DNA of 64,000 nucleotides, from the NCBI RefSeq assembly GCF_023349185.1, contig NZ_JAKIKY010000001.1:186001-250000 (forward strand), read 5' to 3'. Below the pieces are notes generated by a model, which was given only the letters and a program-made list of their open reading frames with translations, was not told where the DNA came from and did not search any database. This document shows, piece after piece, positions 1 through 7,992 of the stretch (the first letter of the stretch is position 1; each line of letters begins with the position of its first letter). The position numbers and the translations under genes were made by a program. The stretch comes from Shewanella aquimarina. GTDB taxonomy: Bacteria > Pseudomonadota > Gammaproteobacteria > Enterobacterales > Shewanellaceae.

Positions 1-743
1 CGATTCTTGCTGCGACCGGCTTTATCGCAGGTTTTATCGATGCCGTCGCCGGTGGCGGTGGCCTACTGTCGATCCCGGCCCTGCTCACCATAGGCATTCC
101 CCCACACACGGCGCTGGGCACCAATAAGCTGGCCGCCAGCTTTGGTTCCTCCATGGCGGCCTTTACCTATTATCGTAAGCAGTTTTTTACCCCCAAGTTT
201 TGGTATCACGCCTCTATCGCCACCTTCATCGGCGCCGTAATAGGCACCTTTGTGGTCTATCTTATCGACAATCAGTGGCTGGAAAAGTGGCTGCCGCTGT
301 TTATCATCGCCGTGGCCGTATATACCTTACTTAAACCTAACGCCATGGGCTGCCCCAGCTATGAGCCGCCGGTGAAAGCGCCCTCCAAATATAAGCAGTG
401 GCGCCAAGGGCTACCACTTGGTTTCTACGACGGATTTGCCGGCCCGGCTACCGGCGCCTTCTGGACCATTAGCAGCGTATCCCAATATCGACTGCCGGTG
501 CTCAATAGCTGCGGCCTGGCCAGGGCCATGACCCTTATTAGTAATCTCACCTCCCTGAGCGTGTTTCTGGTGTTGGGACAGGTGAACCTGATGGTCGGTC
601 TGTCGATGGGGCTTTGCATGATGCTCGGCTCATTTATCGGCGCCCGCACTGCCATCAAGTTTGGCGTCCCCTTTATTCGTCCTCTGTTTATTAGCATAGT
701 GATACTCATCGCCATTAATCTGGCATGGGGAGCCTGGGCATGA
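1..743 (+). CDS. TSUP (TauE/SafE, YfcA-like) membrane permease, 5' end outside window
   Basis: The frame is open from the first bases of the window, so the gene is cut by the left edge; about 247 residues are visible. The visible N-terminal part has the glycine-rich DAVAGGGGLLSIP motif followed by GTNK, typical of the first repeat of the TSUP family, and a second-repeat counterpart (YDGFAGPATGAFW) comes later. Several hydrophobic helices are evident. TSUP proteins move small anions or organosulfur compounds across the inner membrane; the substrate cannot be told from sequence. The stop codon overlaps the start of priC (ATGA), so the two are probably cotranscribed. An internal ATG at 153 is not the true start, because the family motifs continue upstream of it. 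Confidence 0.88.
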   Translation, partial: ILAATGFIAGFIDAVAGGGGLLSIPALLTIGIPPHTALGTNKLAASFGSSMAAFTYYRKQFFTPKFWYHASIATFIGAVIGTFVVYLIDNQWLEKWLPLFIIAVAVYTLLKPNAMGCPSYEPPVKAPSKYKQWRQGLPLGFYDGFAGPATGAFWTISSVSQYRLPVLNSCGLARAMTLISNLTSLSVFLVLGQVNLMVGLSMGLCMMLGSFIGARTAIKFGVPFIRPLFISIVILIAINLAWGAWA

Positions 744-1402
744 AGACAAATGAACTTATCCATCGCCTGCGAGTCCAACTGAAACAGTTAGAGCAAGAGG
801 TACTGCAACACGACAGTCAATTGCCTAAGGGGCAGCGCAAGCTGCTACAAGATACCGAGCGATTTAATGACAACCTGTTTAATCAGGCGGGCGCGCAGCT
901 CTCTCCCTGTATAGATCAGCTCAGTAAGAAGATCGCTCAGCTCGAGAAGCTGCTCCAAGGCAATATATCGGCGACCACCATCACCCTGGCCTGTGAGGGC
1001 ATTCAGGACAGGTTTACCGCCTTGAGGCGCGCGCTGAATACCACGACACTCGGTGTGAAATCAGCCGAGCAACAGAAAGCTTCGCGGATCGCTCATGCGC
1101 GTAAACGTCGCCAGAAGAGCCACGCCCAGAGTGGATTTAGCTGGATCGCCGCCGGAGTGATGAATAACAGCCACCAGCTCTATGAAGAATTGAACAAACA
1201 TATGAACTGGGTTCACACCTTTGAACAAAAAATTACGCATTTGCAATCTAAGCTTGAAAACTGTCATAGTGCTGACAAAATTGCACTGCAAAATGAAATA
1301 CTTTTGGTCCACCGCCGCTTAGGCAAGTGCCGACAAGCTATCAGCTATATAGAAGATCGTATTCAGGCGTTCGAACGCCCATACAAGCATCAGAATCGTT
1401 AA
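740..1402 (+). CDS. priC: Primosomal replication protein PriC (N'')
   Basis: A 220-residue, highly charged helical protein beginning MKTNELIHRLRVQL, the size and pattern of gammaproteobacterial PriC. PriC binds single-stranded DNA and helps reload DnaB at stalled forks through a DnaC-like route. The start at 740 overlaps the TSUP stop by four bases; a GTG or ATG fifteen bases earlier would give extra residues not typical of the family. The middle has a basic stretch (KASRIAHARKRRQK), consistent with DNA contact. The C-terminal half is helical with a conserved LVHRRLGKCRQAI pattern. The assignment rests on recognition of the overall pattern; PriC is poorly conserved, so confidence is moderate to good. 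Confidence 0.82.
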   Translation: MKTNELIHRLRVQLKQLEQEVLQHDSQLPKGQRKLLQDTERFNDNLFNQAGAQLSPCIDQLSKKIAQLEKLLQGNISATTITLACEGIQDRFTALRRALNTTTLGVKSAEQQKASRIAHARKRRQKSHAQSGFSWIAAGVMNNSHQLYEELNKHMNWVHTFEQKITHLQSKLENCHSADKIALQNEILLVHRRLGKCRQAISYIEDRIQAFERPYKHQNR

Positions 1403-1411
1403 GGAGCAACA

Positions 1412-2101
1412 ATGAAATCAATCAAGCCAATCACCGCTTTAATCGCTCTGCTTGGTGCCTCATCGGCAATGGCTGCCAACCTCACCATCCCCATGGCTTT
1501 CGAATACCTTGCCCTAGACGGCAAGAAGGTGGAAGGCAGCCTGTTTAATCACAAATCTGATCTCGAGTTAAGCCAAGGCACGCATAAAATTGCTATCCGT
1601 TACCACGACATGGTGCAAGATGACTTCAGCGATAGTGAAAGCTTTGTGAAATCATCTCCCTTCATCGTAACCCTGGCCGTCGATGGCGACTATGACTACC
1701 GCTTGCAACCGGCCGAAGGCGAGATCATCAAGAAGCCTAAGGCGTTCGCCAAGTCACCCGCCGTGGTGATCAGCCGTGTCGATGGCGGCGTCGTTAACTA
1801 CAAGGTTGCCCAAACTGACATCACAGAAGACAGCTTCGTCAGCAAGCTGTTTAATGGCAACTCGGGTCAGGATATCGAAACCGCCGCCGCTGCCGCGACC
1901 GGCGCAGGCGTTGCCGCGCAAGCAAGTGCCCCGGTACCGCAGGCAGGCGCTGTCGAAGCCGTTACCCTACCCGCTACATTGCCGACGAACCCAAGTGCAA
2001 GCGACGCCGATCATGCTCAGCAGATGTTGCAATACTGGTGGCTACATGCCGACGACAAGACACGTAAAGAGTTTATGAGCTGGGCAATTAAACAGCTGTA
2101 A
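1412..2101 (+). CDS. DUF2057 family exported protein (YccT/CsgI-like)
   Basis: A 229-residue protein with a clear signal peptide ([21 protein letters not shown], cleavage about residue 22). The mature start is [18 protein letters not shown], typical of DUF2057 (UPF0319) periplasmic proteins. In Escherichia coli the family member YccT/CsgI has been linked to inhibition of curli assembly; the role here is unknown. An Ala/Gly/Pro-rich low-complexity linker (about residues 155-185) precedes a short C-terminal segment with a [14 protein letters not shown] motif. A strong ribosome site (aaggag) sits 7 bases before the ATG. It lies 9 bases after priC in the same orientation, so it may share that transcript. 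Confidence 0.75.
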   Translation: MKSIKPITALIALLGASSAMAANLTIPMAFEYLALDGKKVEGSLFNHKSDLELSQGTHKIAIRYHDMVQDDFSDSESFVKSSPFIVTLAVDGDYDYRLQPAEGEIIKKPKAFAKSPAVVISRVDGGVVNYKVAQTDITEDSFVSKLFNGNSGQDIETAAAAATGAGVAAQASAPVPQAGAVEAVTLPATLPTNPSASDADHAQQMLQYWWLHADDKTRKEFMSWAIKQL

Positions 2102-2108
2102 ATCCTAG

Positions 2109-3011
2109 ATGGTACCACTCGTCTATCACGCCAGCTATTCACAGCTGGCGTTACCCTACCACCACAGATTTCCCATTACTAAATACCAGGCGCTCTACCA
2201 ATACCTGCTGGATAGACAGATAGTCGACCCGACCGCATTTCACTCCCCCGAGGCGGTCAGCCTTGAGTGGCTGAAATCGATCCATTGTCCCGACTATGTC
2301 ATGCAATTTATCGAGCAGCGTCTGCCCGACAAGGCGGTGCGTCGACTTGGATTTCCTCTGAGCGAGCGATTGACTCAGCGGACACTCTACTCTATAGGTG
2401 GCACCCATCTCGCCTGTGAGCTGGCAGCAAAACACGGTATCGCTCTGCAACTGAGCGGCGGTTATCACCATGCCCACTATCAATTTGGTAGCGGCTACTG
2501 CGTATTCAACGACCTGATCTCTGCCGCCCTACACGCCCAGACACTAGAGGGGATCGATAGGGTGCTGATCTTCGATTGCGACGTGCATCAAGGCGACGGT
2601 ACGGCCGCCATGGGTCAGGCTCATGACGAGATCTACACCTGCTCCATTCACTGCCAGGAAAACTTCCCGGCTCGAAAGCAAACCTCTGATCTCGATCTGG
2701 AATTACGCCGGGGTGTCACCGACGATGAGTACCTTGAGGCCGTGGCACAAACCTTAGAACTCGCGCTGCGCCTCTATCAGCCGGATCTGATTATCTATGA
2801 CGCGGGTGTCGATGTGCATCAGGATGACAGGTTAGGCCATCTCGATATCACCACAGAGGGGATCTATCAAAGAGACAGGCTGGTGTTAACAAGCGCCAAA
2901 ACCGTCGGCATTCCTATCGCCTGCGTCGTCGGAGGCGGTTACAACAAGTCGGTAGAGGTCCTCGCCGAGCGCCACGCGCAAGTTTTTATTGCCGCCCATG
3001 CCATATGGTAG
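2109..3011 (+). CDS. Histone deacetylase family (AcuC-like) zinc amidohydrolase
   Basis: A 300-residue member of the bacterial histone deacetylase-like family. Visible active-site motifs are the tandem histidines in GGYHHAH (H120, H121), the zinc ligands D158 and H160 in DCDVHQGDG, and the third ligand aspartate (about D235) in DAGVDVHQDDRLG. A C-terminal GGGY motif supplies the usual catalytic-region glycines and tyrosine. Bacterial members deacetylate small amides, polyamines or acetyl-lysine; the natural substrate here cannot be deduced. It starts 7 bases after the DUF2057 gene. The ribosome site is weak, and translational coupling is plausible. Confidence 0.88.
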   Translation: MVPLVYHASYSQLALPYHHRFPITKYQALYQYLLDRQIVDPTAFHSPEAVSLEWLKSIHCPDYVMQFIEQRLPDKAVRRLGFPLSERLTQRTLYSIGGTHLACELAAKHGIALQLSGGYHHAHYQFGSGYCVFNDLISAALHAQTLEGIDRVLIFDCDVHQGDGTAAMGQAHDEIYTCSIHCQENFPARKQTSDLDLELRRGVTDDEYLEAVAQTLELALRLYQPDLIIYDAGVDVHQDDRLGHLDITTEGIYQRDRLVLTSAKTVGIPIACVVGGGYNKSVEVLAERHAQVFIAAHAIW

Positions 3012-3061
3012 CAAACTAGATTATGCTTAGTTAAACCGCAACGGAACCCGAGGGAGAAGCT

Positions 3062-3346
3062 ATGCAACTGGAAATTCGCAATTATTACGAAGTGTTGTTG
3101 ATGGAGATACTGTCAGATGAAGGATTGTTCGACGAGCTACCCGAAGACTATCTTGCCGATCTCTGCTGCGTAACCCTAAACCAACTACCAGTACGTTACA
3201 TACGTCACCTGGTCGATACCTACTTCTTCGAGGACTATAACGAACTCAAGCAGATGAAGGAGGAGATCCAAACGGCACTGGAAAAATCGAGAGCCTTCTT
3301 AAAGTCCAAACTGCCCGAAGAGCAAACTCAAACGGAAGAATCCTGA
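3062..3346 (+). CDS. ComFB-like small protein
   Basis: A 94-residue acidic protein. The central segment (LPEDYLADLCCVTLNQLPVRYIRHLVDTYFF) resembles the late competence ComFB family: an acidic lead-in, a short Cys-containing stretch, the LNQLPxRY motif and a following helix. In other bacteria ComFB-like proteins have been connected with competence or cyclic-dinucleotide signalling, but no function is secure for this branch. The ribosome site gggagaag precedes the ATG closely. It is the last chromosomal gene before the ffs-linked mobile region. It may be cotranscribed with the upstream deacetylase, as the gap is only about 50 bases. Confidence 0.6.
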   Translation: MQLEIRNYYEVLLMEILSDEGLFDELPEDYLADLCCVTLNQLPVRYIRHLVDTYFFEDYNELKQMKEEIQTALEKSRAFLKSKLPEEQTQTEES

Positions 3347-3369
3347 GGCGGCCAAGGTAAGAGCTTATC

Positions 3370-3409
3370 TGTTGCTGTTAGCAGCAAGAGTCAACAGCAG
3401 GCTATTTTT
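3370..3409. terminator. Possible terminator / stem-loops after the ComFB-like gene
   Basis: A perfect 6-bp stem (TTGCTG/CAGCAA with a TTAG loop, 3372-3387) is nested inside a CTGTTG/CAACAG pair, followed a few bases later by TTTTT. It is a plausible end for the upstream operon, but the U-run is spaced away from the stem. The interrupted-integrase homology begins at the end of this segment. Confidence 0.3.
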
Positions 3410-3562
3410 CTCTGGTGGCGAGTGACTTTCTGATTTCCCGCTTGCCTAAAATACCTTGCTGAGACTCAGGCACGACAATTCGCGCAAACCAAATGCCTGA
3501 TGTCCTTTGCGTGGACGAGATTGAAACAGATAAGGAGGGTTTTTAGATAACCTATTTATCAT
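3409..3562 (-). pseudogene. Remnant of an integrase gene (5' part only)
   Basis: Reading leftward from an ATG at 3562, the sequence matches the first ~50 codons of the intact integrase at 7993-9228 (start MIN.LSKNPPYLFQSR, then the ARIVVPE, GILGKREIRKSLATR region). It carries an altered block near 3485-3515 that shifts the frame, and the homology stops abruptly at 3409, where chromosomal sequence begins. The rest of the gene is missing. This is the scar of a related, earlier or tandem element at the same ffs site. An apparent 86-residue reading frame here also runs through the adjacent ffs copy and is not a real gene. Confidence 0.8.
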
Positions 3563-3625
3563 CGAGTGTACCACCAAGTGTATCACCTGAGGTATTTCTG
3601 AGCTAACTCGTTGATAATATATGAG

Positions 3626-3726
3626 ATTGGAGGTTCCCCTAGAGCCACACCCCGGCACATGAGTCGCCTGCTGCGGTTGCTCCCTTCCGGGCCTGGCCGA
3701 GTTCACAAGTTATCATTGCGGGGGGA
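3626..3726. repeat. Left 101-bp direct repeat (att site within ffs)
   Basis: These 101 bases are identical to 9292-9392. Weaker identity (roughly 85-90 percent, with a small indel) continues outward on the left side to 3409, matching 9089 onward. The repeat is mostly the ffs gene body. It marks the left boundary of the island inserted at ffs. Confidence 0.9.
3636..3726 (-). pseudogene. Truncated ffs (SRP RNA) copy at the left island end
   Basis: The minus strand repeats the 4.5S RNA body including the CCCGGAAGGG tetraloop hairpin and the internal-loop segment that binds Ffh. The first eight or so bases of the RNA are replaced by unrelated island sequence: the CCCTAGGG 5' strand that pairs with the 3' CTAGGG is absent. 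It also lies away from the chromosomal ffs promoter. It is probably a displaced, non-functional copy produced by integration. A truncated transcript from an island promoter cannot be excluded. Confidence 0.75.
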
Positions 3727-4042
3727 TACAAGGTAAACCCCCATTAACTACTTCAGAAATACCCCAAATCGGGCTAAGTTGTTAATGTCGCACTCTTTGT
3801 ACCACCAGCTAAACCTAATGGCAAGCAATACACAGTCTCGCAGCACAAGCTAAAGGGTATACGTATCAAGTAAATGAATGGGCTATGGGCTGGCATTGGT
3901 TAGACCAACTCTACCAAGTCGCTTTCCCATAGCTCGGATAGCCTTTCAAAAATGATAAAAAAATCTGGGACCGTCTTATTAATATATGACTCTCATTGAG
4001 CCCCCCCTCCCCCCAAGGTCATTGAGAATAATTTACCTTATC

Positions 4043-5569
4043 TTATGGACTTAGAGGTCTAAGGATTTCGATTATTCTTACATCAAATACCACGAATTGC
4101 CCACGTAATGACTCTGCGTGATAATCTTCTGGGAACTGTATTGGAATACGAATATCATCCCCTTGTCTTGCACCAATAACTCCTTCTTCAAAGCCAGGAA
4201 TCATCCTCCCAGAACCTATAACAAGGTCAAACCCTGTGGCAGTGCCACCTTCAAATGGAACTCCATTTAATTCACCAACGAAATCAACGGTGACCTTATC
4301 CCCTAATACAATAGGCCCATCTACCGCTGATAGCTGACGTTCAACATTAATCGCTTTTGGCTTACCCTCAACAGACTCGTCGCCTCTATCAGGAGCGTCA
4401 CTTACAACATATGCTCCCAAACTCACATCACCAGCATAACAAGTCGCACCGGGATTGAATCGATGACCAACGTCGAAATTGCCGCTAGCCATTACATTTT
4501 TTACTTTACGCTCAACCGGAGAAACCCATATCGGCTCACCCGATGGATATTCATCATCTGACACCTCAATGGCAGCATTAGACTTACCACCATAACTAGT
4601 GATGTTTAACTGCCCTATATACTCACCTGTTATACTCGAAACCTCCTGCTTATCAGATATGACTCCAACAAACTCGTAAGATTTACTAAGGATAAGGTTC
4701 CCTAGTTTCCAAGCAATTCGTGATCCATTAAACGAAATAACACCAAGACCTCTCGATTGAATCTCCATTGCCAATGTGATTTTTTTCATTACCCCTTGCT
4801 GATCTCTTCTACTAGATGGAACACCTCCAATAGAGAACCCTGAATTAAAACCACTAATGCTTCCACCATTGAAAACTATATCTGAGCCGTTTCCCTTTAA
4901 CCGAATGCCAGCTTTTGAGTTAACTGATACTTCTTGCCCTAAATACTCCATGCATAAGCGCTTTATCTCTATTGGCTCATCACCGACAGACTCAATTATC
5001 AGTGAGATTGTTCTAGGCTTAGCTCTAATTTCAAACCTCGCAGCAGTACTGACAATGTCATGCTCACCGACAATCCCTCGAAATACATTTCTACTCACAT
5101 ATGCAATAGGTTTAGAGCCGTTATCATGAAAAATGGCATTCAAAAAAATAGGAGCGTCAGGTTGATTGGAAGGTTCAAACCAAATGATAGGCTTTCCGTA
5201 CAAACTCAAGACAATGTTAGCTAATGAGCAATGCATATTCCCCATCTTGATAACCGCTTTGTCTTGAGAAGGACTAAGACTGTTTCTGATAAAGCCTTCT
5301 TTTTTAGCAAATGGTTCAGCTTTCGCAGCCCAAACACGCTTTTTAGACCAACGCCTCTGAGTAACATTGTCATGACAACCTGAACAAAGTAGGGTCATCT
5401 TATCCGGGTCGTGGATTTTGGCATCTTTAAACTCAGGGTCTATGTGTTCATAATCGACAAAAGGATTCCCACAGAAGACACACCCATAACCAGCTTCCTT
5501 TCTTATCTGTGCCCGTACTGCTGGAGGTATAATCCTCTTCAAACCAAACCTATTTATCTTTTTGCTCAT
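4043..5569 (-). CDS. HNH endonuclease fused to a trigger-factor-type FKBP domain
   Basis: A 508-residue protein with three parts. Residues about 28-75 are an HNH nuclease module: C30-x2-C33, EHIDP (H42), HDPDK (H53) and CSGCH (C62, C65, H66), that is, a zinc-bound HNH with its catalytic His region intact. Residues about 80-415 match nothing I recognise; they look strand-rich with many hydrophobic/polar alternations. Residues about 422-503 are an FKBP peptidyl-prolyl isomerase domain with [10 protein letters not shown] and FPEDYHAE, which are trigger-factor signatures rather than those of SlyD or FkpA. By hand alignment about 42 of 80 positions equal the tig product at 32774-34078. Ribosome-binding and chaperone arms of trigger factor are absent. 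It is the largest gene of the ffs island and stands alone on this strand. Function is unknown; a nuclease-based defence or toxin role is inferred only. Confidence 0.85.
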   Translation of the reverse strand: MSKKINRFGLKRIIPPAVRAQIRKEAGYGCVFCGNPFVDYEHIDPEFKDAKIHDPDKMTLLCSGCHDNVTQRRWSKKRVWAAKAEPFAKKEGFIRNSLSPSQDKAVIKMGNMHCSLANIVLSLYGKPIIWFEPSNQPDAPIFLNAIFHDNGSKPIAYVSRNVFRGIVGEHDIVSTAARFEIRAKPRTISLIIESVGDEPIEIKRLCMEYLGQEVSVNSKAGIRLKGNGSDIVFNGGSISGFNSGFSIGGVPSSRRDQQGVMKKITLAMEIQSRGLGVISFNGSRIAWKLGNLILSKSYEFVGVISDKQEVSSITGEYIGQLNITSYGGKSNAAIEVSDDEYPSGEPIWVSPVERKVKNVMASGNFDVGHRFNPGATCYAGDVSLGAYVVSDAPDRGDESVEGKPKAINVERQLSAVDGPIVLGDKVTVDFVGELNGVPFEGGTATGFDLVIGSGRMIPGFEEGVIGARQGDDIRIPIQFPEDYHAESLRGQFVVFDVRIIEILRPLSP

Positions 5570-5803
5570 CCTAATCCCTTATACAAATCCGATAATGGTG
5601 ATTCATTGAACTTTACAATAAACCATAAGCTGTATATGTGGCTTCCCTAACATATTTGTTGCTTATAAATTACGCGAAAACAATTGTCCGATGAAACAAA
5701 ACAGCACCTAAAGGTTAATCGTAAATGGTAGGGCAACAAACCATCGTTTAATGACACCAGACAATGAGAGAGCAATCACAGTCCAACAACCTAGGGCTTT
5801 AAC

Positions 5804-5848
5804 TTGTTGACACCAACATTTATAGTTGACACCAATTGTTGACACCAA
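5804..5848. repeat. Three direct repeats GTTGACACCAA before the resolvase gene
   Basis: The 11-mer GTTGACACCAA occurs at 5806-5816, 5825-5835 and 5838-5848; the first and third share the longer TTGTTGACACCAA. A partial copy (TGACACCA) lies at 5752-5759. The last copy ends 11 bases before the resolvase ATG. They could be operator or recombinase subsites. Because each contains TTGACA, chance overlap with -35-like sequence must be considered. Confidence 0.6.
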
Positions 5849-5859
5849 AGGAAAGGATT

Positions 5860-6438
5860 ATGAGAACATTTGCTTATTGTCGTGTATCTACACTTGAGCA
5901 GAATGCAGAGACACAAGCCCACCAGCTAAAAGAGAAAGTACCTGAACTCAGACCTGACCGAGTGATTAGTGAGTCAATCTCAGGTGGTGTAATGGCAATG
6001 GAACGCCCCGAATTTAAGAACCTAGTTGAGAACAAGCTTGAAGCTGGTGACAGGTTGGTAGTCTTAAAGCTCGACCGATTAGGCCGCAATGCTATCGATG
6101 TGCTTTCAACGATTGAGTTACTGACTAAGAAAGGGATTAGCGTCCAATCGCTAGACCTTCCAGTCTCAAACCTAAACTCCCCAGAAGGTAAGCTCATGCT
6201 CTCGCTAATGACAGCCTTTGCTGAGTTTGAGAAGGATAGGATCAGGGAGCGCACCAACGAAGGTCTACAGCGCGCAAAAGCAGAAGGTAAAAGACTGGGT
6301 AGACCAATGGCTGACTCCACCGTACAGGCCGTTTTAGACGCTAAAGCTAAAGGGTTATCACAAGCTAAAGCGGTGAAAGCAACAGGCTTATCGCTATCTA
6401 CAGTTAAGCGCTATTGGAACGGCAGAAAGGCCTCTTAA
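5860..6438 (+). CDS. Serine recombinase (resolvase/invertase family)
   Basis: A 192-residue small serine recombinase. The N-terminal catalytic domain opens AYCRVST with the nucleophile at S10 and nearby R8, followed by KLDRLGRNAIDVL and the long E-helix region FAEFEKDRIRERTNEGL. The C-terminal helix-turn-helix spans about residues 160-190 (GLSQAKAVKATGLSLSTVKRYW). The family cuts and rejoins DNA at paired sites (cointegrate resolution or inversion). I chose the ATG at 5860, preceded by aaaggaaagg. An upstream in-frame TTG at 5836 would add eight residues and overlap the repeat array. No inverted segment that it could flip is obvious nearby. Confidence 0.92.
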   Translation: MRTFAYCRVSTLEQNAETQAHQLKEKVPELRPDRVISESISGGVMAMERPEFKNLVENKLEAGDRLVVLKLDRLGRNAIDVLSTIELLTKKGISVQSLDLPVSNLNSPEGKLMLSLMTAFAEFEKDRIRERTNEGLQRAKAEGKRLGRPMADSTVQAVLDAKAKGLSQAKAVKATGLSLSTVKRYWNGRKAS

Positions 6439-6600
6439 CAATCTCTGGATAGACAATGAGCAAGGACGCTCTAAGAAGCCAAATACCAGACGGTTACGAT
6501 TAACCTACCCTTCTTACTCCCTCCCCTTTATCTCTCCATAGCGGATCAATTAGAGGGCTGCTTACGGCATACTCTAGTTGACCCATGACAGCAACTAGCA

Positions 6601-6900
6601 ATGACCTCTTTGGAAATTGCAGAACTAACAGGCAAGCAGCACAGCCACGTCAAGCGTGACATTCGATTGATGATGGTGGGTTTACCAAATGAATTTCATC
6701 CAAAACTGGATAATATTCGCAGCGGCGGTAGAGGCCGACCCGCTGAGCATTACTGCCTAAATAAAGACCTAACGCTGACCCTTATCTCTGGCTATGACAT
6801 GGCTATGAGGTACAAGATTGTTAAACGCTGGCAACAGCTAGAAGGGATTGTGAGATTAGACCTATCCTTCTTAAACAAACCAAACCTTCCCAACAGATAA
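6601..6900 (+). CDS. Rha-family phage regulatory protein (short form)
   Basis: A 99-residue protein whose first ~80 residues match the Rha (pRha) domain: TSLEIAELTGKQHSHVKRDIRLMM followed by GRGRPAEHYCLNKDLTLTLISGYDMAMRYKIVKRWQQLE. Rha proteins are found in lambdoid phages and satellites and affect phage growth or lysis regulation. The usual C-terminal second domain is absent, and the start is abrupt, lacking the few residues that normally precede TTSLxIAE. There is no convincing ribosome site before 6601, so the N-terminus may be trimmed or expression weak. It is consistent with a phage-derived island. Confidence 0.75.
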   Translation: MTSLEIAELTGKQHSHVKRDIRLMMVGLPNEFHPKLDNIRSGGRGRPAEHYCLNKDLTLTLISGYDMAMRYKIVKRWQQLEGIVRLDLSFLNKPNLPNR

Positions 6901-7082
6901 CTATCAACAACGGTCTTCTTCAATCATCTTTCTTGTCCGTTACCCTGTTAATGCCTCCATCCGTGCCCCTTACTAAGCCATCAAGTAGTCCGTACCTGAC
7001 CCCAATCTATTTATCCCCCCCTTAAGAATAAGGAGGCGTAAGTCCTCACGGTTTTCTTCACTTCGTAGTAGGAGCATGAGTC

Positions 7083-7754
7083 TTGAAAGTTAACAAAAAC
7101 CAAAGAGAACTATTAGATAAGATAGTCTTGAGCAAAGAGTGTTTCGATAGGCGCGAGAATACCTTTCAACTAAACGATTCAGCGATAGGGAGAAGCTTAA
7201 AAGTCTCTCGGGACAAGGTTGGTCGTCTAATGCGAACACTTAAAAAGCAAGACGTGATTAGAGAGATTGTTGGGGCAGACCAATCTACAGCCTTAATGTT
7301 AAGCCTATCCGTATATGCAAGATTGCACCCTATAGAACATCACTTTCACTCTATCCTATGGTCTCTTCGTGATTACAATGAAGCGATTAACTTCACCAAA
7401 AAAGAGAGACAAATAGGCTGGTTCATTGACCCAGAAACAGGAGAGTGTCTAAGTAAAATCTATAAGCGTTGGTACGCACTTTATACTAATTACATCGAAG
7501 ACTATTTCTACGACCGTTTTGGACCGTCAATGGAGTCAAGAAGGGTTGAAAGAAAACGGCACTATCTTGATCCCCTCTGTGAAGCATCAAAGGCTTTAGA
7601 CACCAATGATACAGAAGAGACAGCTGAAACCTTTGAACTGTATGACAGCTACAACAAGCCGACAATCAAAAAGCTATCCCCAAAACGATTCAAAGAAGTC
7701 GTTGCTAGCCTCCCCTCAATAGTCATAGGACTAGAGTTCAAGAATGCGGCTTAA
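7083..7754 (+). CDS. Unknown island protein with N-terminal winged-helix-like region
   Basis: A 223-residue protein I do not recognise. Residues about 5-62 look like a helix-turn-helix / winged helix (LNDSAIGRSLKVSRDKVGRLMRTLKKQDVIREI), suggesting DNA binding. The rest is rich in aromatic and charged residues (KERQIGWFIDPETGE, YKRWYALYTNYIEDYFYDRFG) with no known motif. The start is probably TTG at 7083: a GGAG at 7071-7074 is 8 bases upstream, but only one base from an out-of-frame ATG at 7076 that would encode five codons. It follows the Rha-like gene on the same strand after 180 bases. A regulator or replication/excision accessory role is possible but unproven. Confidence 0.6.
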   Translation: MKVNKNQRELLDKIVLSKECFDRRENTFQLNDSAIGRSLKVSRDKVGRLMRTLKKQDVIREIVGADQSTALMLSLSVYARLHPIEHHFHSILWSLRDYNEAINFTKKERQIGWFIDPETGECLSKIYKRWYALYTNYIEDYFYDRFGPSMESRRVERKRHYLDPLCEASKALDTNDTEETAETFELYDSYNKPTIKKLSPKRFKEVVASLPSIVIGLEFKNAA

Positions 7755-7992
7755 CCAAAAGGTCACCCTTTAGTTTTCTGAAACATATCGCTTTAGTCCA
7801 TATGAATATGGGTCATACATCACCTAAACCTCTACATCCCTTGGTACATAAGGGTTTTAGGCCTTTTGTGGGTGTGCGTTTTTTTCTGGGTGTAGTCAAC
7901 TGTCAGCCAATGGCGGAGCACAGCAGGTCTATTGAATGCACGACCTTAAATAGCCCAAAGCACACAGTATCAACACCATGCATTTGCAAGGA

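Noticed and set aside
3446..3706. 86-codon open frame left of the island
   Set aside because: Part is the duplicated ffs sequence and part is a frame-broken integrase fragment; described as repeat and pseudogene instead.
3636..3726. Second functional 4.5S RNA gene
   Set aside because: The 5' strand of the terminal helix and the chromosomal promoter are missing from this copy.
7076..7093. Five-codon frame (MSLES) as a leader peptide for the 7083 gene
   Set aside because: The GGAG is one base from its ATG, too close to serve it; the site instead fits the TTG at 7083.
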